DNA from: Annona cherimola
Lineage: Eukaryota > Streptophyta > Magnoliopsida > Magnoliales > Annonaceae
Assembly: GCA_030490835.1 (NCBI GenBank)
Contig: CM059971.1
Span: forward strand, 126,140,564 to 126,204,563
Direction of reading: 5' to 3'
DNA length: 64,000 nt
Shown piece by piece: positions 56,839 to 64,000 of this stretch (position 1 is its first letter; every line of letters starts with the position of its first letter). The notes under the pieces are model-generated. The model ran no database searches and was not told the origin of the DNA. It saw only the letters and a list, made by a program, of their open reading frames with translations. The position numbers were made by a program, and so were the translations under genes.

Positions 56839-57844
56839 CTGCGGTGGGAGGCGGTAAACAAGCTTCTCTTGATTCCTGCCGTTGAAGGTGGTGCATAGGA
56901 TTTGCTTTGGTTGATACAACCAACCTAATCTCCCCTTCGCTTGCGTCTTTGTTGAGAGCGGGCTTGTTGGAGCATCCATTTTCGCATTAAAAGATGTATT
57001 TCTGATGAAGCAGATGGTCAATGACGACTCCTTTTGGCTATATTAATCTTAATCTCACGCTCATAAATTCTCCTTATCGGACACTCAGATCTCGTTCCTG
57101 TTTTGTTTTTTTATTTGGGAATGCAATTTCTTGAAATGAGAAGATACTTAGTTGTCCAGACGGTGATAGGATGAGCCCATGTTAGTGCTTGAAAGCAGGA
57201 AATCATTTAATCGAATGCTAGTCGTTGCGACTCTACGCCCCCACGTGGATACAATTCCTACATCGTTTTTTTTTTCCCTTAATATATAGAAGTCCTACAT
57301 ACTTCTTTGTTTCTGTTAGGATCAAATCATCGCCAATTCATCTTAAATTCTCAATGCATCTCTTCTATTTGGTACTGGAGAGTAGGGGTTCGGGTCATGC
57401 TGTAAGATGTGCCATTGAAATCCTTAATTCTAGAGTTGGTTACTATGTTATAGCATTTAGCACCATCGCTTGCCATTTCCTGTTTTATCGGCCATTTATC
57501 ATCCAATTGCTGGCATATTCTTACTTGTTGCCGCTCAATCAGAGGAATGAATGTATCATGATGATTTTATGCCACCGCATGTATGATTGCTGGTCCTAAA
57601 AACAGAAAATCTATGCATATGCATCCGATAACACATTCATTTATGTAATGTTGAATGTCGCAAGCCCACCCATTTTTCAGGACTATTTTTTTCTAACATT
57701 AGGTGCAAACAGAAAGTAGGAAGGAGCAAGGCTCTAGAGAAGAATGGAAGTACGACGAATCCTGATGACTTGCAGCTGCCGCTGGACTAGTGTCTGATTT
57801 GCAAGGAATACGACACAGAACCTGCTGATTTCCACGCCCAGGCT
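56839..57844. other. intergenic between convergent Di19 and aminotransferase genes
   Basis: Contains the Di19 3' UTR and, on the other strand, the aminotransferase 3' UTR. An open frame at 57225-57599 has no family resemblance or codon pattern that I would call a gene. Confidence 0.5.
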
Positions 57845-59670
57845 TCAGATGTATGGCACCAAAATCCTTTGTGTCTCAGGACCTGCTGTCATATCCTCCC
57901 AAAGCAGATCCGAGGCTGCTAGGGTTAGTTCCCCCACTTTGCCTGCGATGAACGTAGTAAAAAAATATTAGCATTTTGAAGGAATTGAACATGATAGTAT
58001 TGCGAATAAAAATGCCCAAATACGTCAGCTATTAGCTGCTAAGAACCTTGGCCCATGAAATATTTAAGAAGTACTGCTACAATTCCCATTTCGGATTTCG
58101 ATTTCTTTCTTGTTTTTCCGAGGGCCGAGTAGTTTTTGCAGTTCAAACAGATAGGAGAGTACACCTATTAGGATACTTACCATTACCAATAGGCTGTCCA
58201 TCCCATTCAATGATAGGCAGTATAGGGAGTGTACTTCCGATGAACATCATCTCAGCTGATTCTTTAGCTTCCTCGACTGTTATATTCCCAGTCTTTACAC
58301 TCTTTAGAATGCCTTGGTCCACCAGCTTTGGCGCCAGCTGCATAAGCCTCTTAGCTGTGCACCCACTCAAGATCTTATCAAATGAAGGAAGTATCAGCTC
58401 CTTCTCTTTGCTGATAAACCCAACATTCACATTTGGACCCTCTGCTATATAGCCTTGTTCATCAATCCAGATGGCGGCGAACGCACCCTGTTCTTCTGCT
58501 TCCATTTTGGAGAGAACATTTGGCAGGTAATTCACATTCTTCATTTTGGCAAACTGAGGAGGTTTCATGGGCACCGTGGCTGTTATTACCTTCACACCAT
58601 CCTTGCACTGCGAGAAGTCGTCGTCAATGACCACGGCATAGAATGCAGATGTTGGACAGCCAGCAGGCGACAGCAAGAAATCACCAGGCCCGGCACTTAG
58701 CCAGTACCTCACTGAGCCTCTCTTGCACTGTGATGCTGCGGTCAGCCGGATGAGAATGCTTCTCAAGGTCGAGCGAGGGAAAGGAGAAGTGATCTTTGCA
58801 CCTGAGGCAGATCTTAGGAATCGATCCAGATGGGCATCCAGCTCATACAAGTGCCTGCAGTAAACGCGATTCAAAGCCACAGTTAGCAAAAACAAGATGC
58901 AATGTGTAGCGAAATGTCACTTTCGAATTTTGCTTCATGTTTCAAGTTCTGAGAAAGTATGATTCTAGCATCTTCATATTGGGCTTAAAAATGCTCTGTT
59001 GGTGAGGAAAGCACAATGTCAAATATTCTGTTACAAAAGATCTCGAAGAACCTTCATCTTCGTTTCAGTAACTTTATATTGATATACGTCAAGCTAAAAC
59101 AGTGTCAGAGACTGAAAGGGTTGGAAAAGCTAGTAGTTAAGAACAAAAGATTGCATAAATGCAAAGCTCGTTGCCTACCCATCAAGGATCGTGGCAGTAT
59201 CGAAGACACCATGTCCCCTGTGAACCATGTGATCATCTATGGGAATGACCATAAGCGCCGGATCGAGAGTAATCCCCCCAACTATGCTAGAATACATGGC
59301 TGGGTAAGGCCTTTTTCCGGAACTCCATCTCCCTTGAAGCTTCACAATCACCTGGAATTGTAAAATTGCAAGAGACGAAGTTGAGATGGATCTGTCGAGG
59401 AAAGAAACAAAACAGTAATGATTCGGTTCTTGGGGCAAGATAACGAGGTCTCTTTTGTTTCCTATTCTTGAATAATGCCAAATCAATCTCATTCACATCA
59501 AATCAACATAAATGGAGTGATGAGAAGCACAAACCAAACAACCAAAAGACAAGTGTAGATCAAGAGGCAACCCGAAAATTCTCCATCAGCTTTATGCATA
59601 CCTCAGCTGACGAGAAAACGGGAACGCTGCCGGCATCGGTTGCGCTGCTTTCCATTTCGGTCTTCGGCAT
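57845..59670 (-). CDS. class IV PLP-dependent aminotransferase (D-amino-acid-transaminase-like; 4 exons, 337 aa)
   Basis: Exons on the minus strand: 59670-59602, 59351-59179, 58854-58181, 57942-57845; phases join and give 337 residues. Motifs: HRGHGVFDT at 67-75, RYWLSAGPGDFLLSP (130-144), the PLP lysine in MKNVNYLPN (K186, as in bacterial D-amino-acid transaminase), YIAEGPNVNVGF, LSGCTAKR and the C-terminal KVGELTLAASDLLWEDM. It matches the Arabidopsis At3g05190/At5g27410 group. A paralogue (At5g57850) has D-amino-acid transaminase and aminodeoxychorismate lyase activity in plastids. The N-terminus chosen (MPKTEMESSATDAG) is short and not transit-peptide-like, so a cytosolic enzyme is implied. 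The substrate is not deducible from sequence alone. Confidence 0.92.
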
Positions 59671-60429
59671 TGTCCAATCTCTTTGGAGAAAACAAAACAT
59701 AGGATCATATCAGAAAAGGAATTCCAGACGCTGACGCACGAACAGAATGGACTGAAAAAAACGAAAAAAGACACAACTCAACTGGAAAAGCAACGGTAGG
59801 TACAGCGCCCGATTTCTGTTCGACAGATTGCCTGAAACTTTTGATGGCAGGAAAATGGAGGAGAGCTTGTTTTTTAAGGATTCCGGAGGACGGACGGCTT
59901 TGTCCTGAGCTTCGGGCTGGTTGCTGACAGCCTTGTGCGTTGTATCCGTCGAAATCGATACTCCGGCAGTCTACGACAATTGATATGCAGACGAAAGTTT
60001 GAATTTCTTAGTGCAAGCTGCGTAATGGGGTTAGGTGGATGTTTAGACGCCCAAGTTTATTTTTTGTCCAAATATTCATGCAAAGTATGTGTGTTGATGG
60101 CCATAGCATTAGCACTTAGCAGCGGAGATTTTTCCTGCTCATCATTTTATATGCGTCCGGGTCCGAAACGGATAACCTCGTTGACAATTTGCAGGTCTCA
60201 TGCTTATATTAACCTCGGTATTTTATTTTATTTTTTTAATTTTAAAAATCAACAGTTTGAGGCGAAAATGTCTTAAAGTATTAAAAAACTGTTGATTTTT
60301 TAAATAAAAGATATATGGACATGGCCACCTTTTTATATAACTCTATTACATAGAAGTTGTTTCACGTAACTCTCTCTATTTTTTTAAATATTGATGATAA
60401 ATCTAAAATTTAATTTATTTATTATATTT

Positions 60430-60700
60430 AACATCGGATGTCCTTGAAAAGTGATAAAAATTTTGAAGAATTTTTTTTTTGTATGAAAAAATAATGTAAT
60501 ATGACAGGAGTAATAATGATGAGTAAAGAAAATAAAGTTAAAATAGATATGTTAGAATATTTGTAATTGTATAGAAATGATTGAAAAATAAGGCAATTAT
60601 ATTAAAAGTAAAAAATAATTTAAAAATAAAATAGTTGTGGAGAATTAAAAGTTTTAGATTAAAAATTTTTAGTTTGAAAAGTTGTATTGATTACCAAATA
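60430..60700 (-). mobile_element. MITE, family B copy
   Basis: Reverse-oriented landmarks AATAATGATGAGTAAAGAAA, ATAAAGTTAAAATAGATATG and TTGTATAGAAATGATTG in family order. Boundaries approximate. Confidence 0.65.
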
Positions 60701-62573
60701 TTCCAATTATTTTTTTAGTTAAAAGATCAAGTTTCATCCAAATTCAATACGTGTGCGGGCCACGTTTTACTTAAAAATAAGTATATTTATGTATAAATTA
60801 AGAAAAATATTTTATATAATTATAATTTATAGGACCATTTACCCACTCGGTAATGATATTTTAGATCATTTAAAATGTGAAAATACTACTTAAATTTTAG
60901 TATTTAGTATTAAATTATTTTATTAAGTTAATATTGCACATTTATATATGGGCCCTATGTATGTTGATACTAAACAAATAACTAAGTTTATATGATAATA
61001 GGAATGATGCTAAACATAATAAATGAAATGAATTTCCCTTCAACCATCAAAAAATAAAAATTAGAAAATGTTACATTGAAGAAGAGTTTTATAAAAGCGT
61101 CCCCATATATACATATACAAAATTTTTAAATTTTGATATATCTTATTTCTTTTTAATATTGATCCTCCGTAGGATATTTAATTGAGCAAGCATTATAGTT
61201 GGGTTGAAATTTACTTTTAAAAAATCATTCAAATATTTCAGCTGGTTGCATGAGATAATCTCGCAAAATTTCGTCAAACCATTTAAATATAAATAAGTTA
61301 ATGCCTCCATGCAGAAAATGCTAGAATAGATAAACTGATGCTTCGGACTCTTTGCGCTGAATTTCGGGGGCGAACGCTTGATTCTCTGGCTTGGCTTGCA
61401 TGTCACTGTCTGGCAGATGCAGCAATGGTCAGTGAAGAATCCAATCAATCTCGAGGAATGTTTTCTTCTTAGCTACCTAGCATTTTCTTCTTCTGTTGCC
61501 ACTTATTCTTTTGTACTGGAAAGGTTTGAGTTGAGAATTGAAATAGTTCTCTTGGATAGCAAAGAAATCCAATATTAGCAGAGGAAGATCTTCTAAATCT
61601 TCTTTTTTTTTTTTTTTTTTTTTTTCGGTTTGTGTACTTAGGTTAACACAATGGAATAGATGAGAGAATCCAAACAAATTTGGAAATTGTTCCTGTTTGA
61701 TTTCTTTCTCCTCTTGCTTTATTTGTAGCGCCACGTTCACTTCACTTGGAGTGAAACAGGTTCAAGTGGAACCCACCGGGATTATTTCAATAAATTCTAT
61801 TTTATCCATTATATTTAGCATATTGTATTTAATTAGAAATATATCTATTTTTAGCTAAAAATAGATATAGGTGCAGCACAAAATAATTATCATTCTTTAT
61901 GATTTTTTTTATAACATCACTTGTATTTTTGTTACAATTCAAGCCTAATTCATCTCACAATTTTCATCTTACGTATTTTTATTATTATTTTGGAATGAAT
62001 GACATTTTGTTAATTATGCTTAACTTTTATTATTGTTGGTTAATTTTTATTAACTTTTCCCAGACCCAACTCTCAAAGCACTTTGAAAGCCCATGGCTCA
62101 TTAACTATAAGCCCACTGATCGATCAATGCCCATCAACTTTATCAACCGTTGTAAGGCAGTCAGGTCAATTAATTATTAAACCCGCCAAACTCGTCAACC
62201 CATCAAATCCTATCAAATGTGCCCAAACACAATCACACTCTTTCAAATGCTATGAAAATCATCAAATTTTGAAAATTTTTATAAGATAACTGATTTAAAT
62301 GAGGTCCACCTTTTTATTAAAAAAAAACAGAAACTATTGAATTGCGGTACCCCATCCCACAATCATATAATTTTCATTTCCAATCAATCATATAATTTTC
62401 AAAAGATTTAATTTTTTTTTTTTTTACTTTCTACCTCATCCCACAATCTCACAAAAAAATTAATTACCAAATATTACCTAATTTTGTAGATTAGGGGAAG
62501 AAGGTCTACAGGTTCAAGTTGGATAGACGGCAGTGTAGTTAGTAGTTTCCCCTCTAAATACACCACTGTGCCC

Positions 62574-62702
62574 GATAATCCAAAGTGCGTGGCCTGATAA
62601 GTCAATGGGTGATTGCAATTATCGCTGTAAGTCAGAGATAATCCAAAGTGCGTGGCCTGATTAGTCAATGGGTTATTGCAATTATCGCTGAAAGTCAGAG
62701 AT
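62574..62702. repeat. 63-bp tandem duplication (2 copies)
   Basis: Units begin GATAATCCAAAGTGCGTGGC at 62574 and 62637 and end GTCAGAGATA; only a few differences separate them. Confidence 0.9.
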
Positions 62703-63668
62703 AAAATGGCTAACCTAACCCAGTCCGAACCCGATATTCTCTATAATTTATTAAAATAATTATATTTATTTATGTATTAAGTATTTTAACCATAATCGTG
62801 ATAAAAGATATTCCATATAATCATAACTTAATTAAATTGTAAAATATTTATTTGAAAATATAAATGCTATATACATTTGTTCATAAAAGTTGAATATATT
62901 ATATCTAAGTTAACTTTATTTGCAAACAATAATAAATATACTAATTTTTTAAAATCATTGCATATATATTAATTAACAACAAGACATATAAGTTTCACTT
63001 TTATTAAACTTTTTATAGTAATTTTATATAATCTTATTTATTTTTTTACTTTAATTGTTTTGTAAATTTGTTATGTTCATTGTATTTAAAATTATCTTTT
63101 AATTAAAATACCAACTTTCATCAAAACCAAAGATATCATATGTAAATTATTCGTGTGCAAATGTAATAATGTTTAAAAAATTCATTATCTCTATTAGTAA
63201 TTTTAACTTCTATTGGTTTGAAAGTAATCCGAATTTCAATCCGAAATCAATACCGAACTCAATATAAACCCGAGTTTTAATATTAAGCTTAGATTTGCCC
63301 AAAACAATGCAAAGTCAATCCGAACCCAAGTTTTAATATTAAGCTTAGATTTAGGTTAACCAAAATTCAGTAGTAACCCGACCCGAGTTGACAAAAGACC
63401 CTTACACGGCAAGGCAAGGGAAGTGCTCCTCTTTTAACCTTTTTCTAGTTACCACCGTCTTTCATGGATTTGTGTGATTTTCTCCTCTGCTTTCTCGTAC
63501 CTATGCGTAGGCTTTGAAGACTGAAAAGGTCTAGTTTTTCATTATTCGAAGAACCTTTAATGCCTTTCATATCATTTTTTCTTTTCTTTTCTTTTTGCCT
63601 CTGTAGACGAGGACTTGGCGAAGAAGCTTTTGCCATGCCCTGCAGTTTGCCATAGTTCAGGAGCCTCT

Positions 63669-63946
63669 GGGGACGTCTGGGAATATGGCGGGGAAATGTG
63701 GGAGGGAAAATGTGATGGCACGGATTTTGAGATTCATCATTTTATAACTAATCATTATATTTTTCCATCCCTATATTCTAATCATTTTCCTTATCAACTA
63801 TCTTCCAATTAACCTATTTATTCAAACTATCTTCCAATCAACCTATTTATTCAAACTTTACCTTTATTATATCAGTCATATAATTTTCAAAATATTTCAT
63901 TTTCTATTCCCACCAAATACCAACTTTCATATTCCCAAACATCCCC
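63669..63946. mobile_element. MITE with GGGGAYGTYTGGGAAT ends and 9-bp TSD-like flanks
   Basis: The ends GGGGACGTCTGGGAAT and, inverted, GGGGATGTTTGGGAAT form 16-base terminal inverted repeats with two mismatches. The flanks ggagcctct (63660-63668) and gaatcctct (63947-63955) match at 7 of 9. The interior is AT-rich and holds a 35-bp tandem duplication (TATCTTCCAATNAACCTATT). Confidence 0.7.
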
Positions 63947-64000
63947 GAATCCTCTCTGATTGTAGCGGCACCTGTGGTGCCAGCTAGCATTTGGAGATAT

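Larger units (their letters stand above)
59671..63668. other. AT-rich intergenic region
   Basis: Starts with the aminotransferase promoter. I see a reverse family B MITE at 60430-60700, a degenerate relative of the 22001 repeat at 60760-60960, and a poly(T) run at 61602-61625. There is a 63-bp tandem duplication at 62574-62702 and a ~55-bp imperfect duplication near 63270-63355 (TTTTAATATTAAGCTTAGAT). No gene is supported. Confidence 0.5.

Noticed and set aside
57225..57599. 124-codon open frame between Di19 and the aminotransferase
   Set aside because: It begins in presumed 3' UTR sequence, has an AT-rich hydrophobic composition and lacks recognisable motifs.

Overview
This is nuclear DNA of a flowering plant. 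It holds intron-rich genes with plant-specific families (Di19, an NFD6-like protein, a plant D-amino-acid-transaminase-like protein), long AT-rich intergenic stretches, and abundant retrotransposons, SINEs and MITEs. Species cannot be fixed from the sequence; the exons are not strongly GC-rich, so a grass is less likely. Splice models were built by eye from splice signals, phase and remembered family alignments, with no transcript evidence.

Layout. 1-0.4 kb: hAT transposase relic. 1.39-8.92 kb (+): DCAF13/SOF1 WD40 protein, 17 exons, 453 aa, with a TRIM, a SINE-like repeat, two MITEs and a G-rich tract in its introns. 10.46-13.30 kb (-): intron-containing pseudogene of the nuclear cap-binding subunit CBP20, with a premature stop, a 1-nt deletion and a still recognisable U12 AT-AC intron. 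13.36-13.69 kb (-): tRNA-derived SINE with a 15-bp target duplication. 14.90-15.33 kb (+): NFD6-like mitochondrial protein, 96 aa. 19.02-21.63 kb (+): OB-fold ssDNA/RNA-binding protein, 140 aa, with a telo-box leader. 22-34.5 kb: repeats around a degenerate 7.3-kb Ty1/copia element (24502-31800, TSD ctcga), which itself carries a MITE and a solo LTR. 34.82-40.35 kb (+): PRP22/DHX8 spliceosomal DEAH helicase, 2 exons, 1209 aa. 42.12-50.88 kb: 8.8-kb gag-only LTR element (TR-GAG/LARD-like, probably Tat/Ogre-type gypsy, TSD gcctc). 50.9-52.1 kb: array of nested MITEs. 52.58-56.84 kb (+): Di19 zinc-finger protein, 5 exons, 230 aa, with a second U12 AT-AC intron. 57.85-59.67 kb (-): class IV PLP aminotransferase, 4 exons, 337 aa. 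59.7-64 kb: AT-rich intergenic DNA with MITEs and small tandem repeats.

The genes do not form a pathway, but several act in RNA biology: DCAF13/SOF1 in pre-rRNA processing, PRP22 in mRNA release from the spliceosome, and the CBP20 relic in cap binding. The most notable observations are two AT-AC (U12-type) introns in one 64-kb window, one inside a decayed cap-binding gene and one placed exactly before the nuclear-localisation-like segment of Di19. The nested transposon strata also let insertion order be read from target-site duplications.
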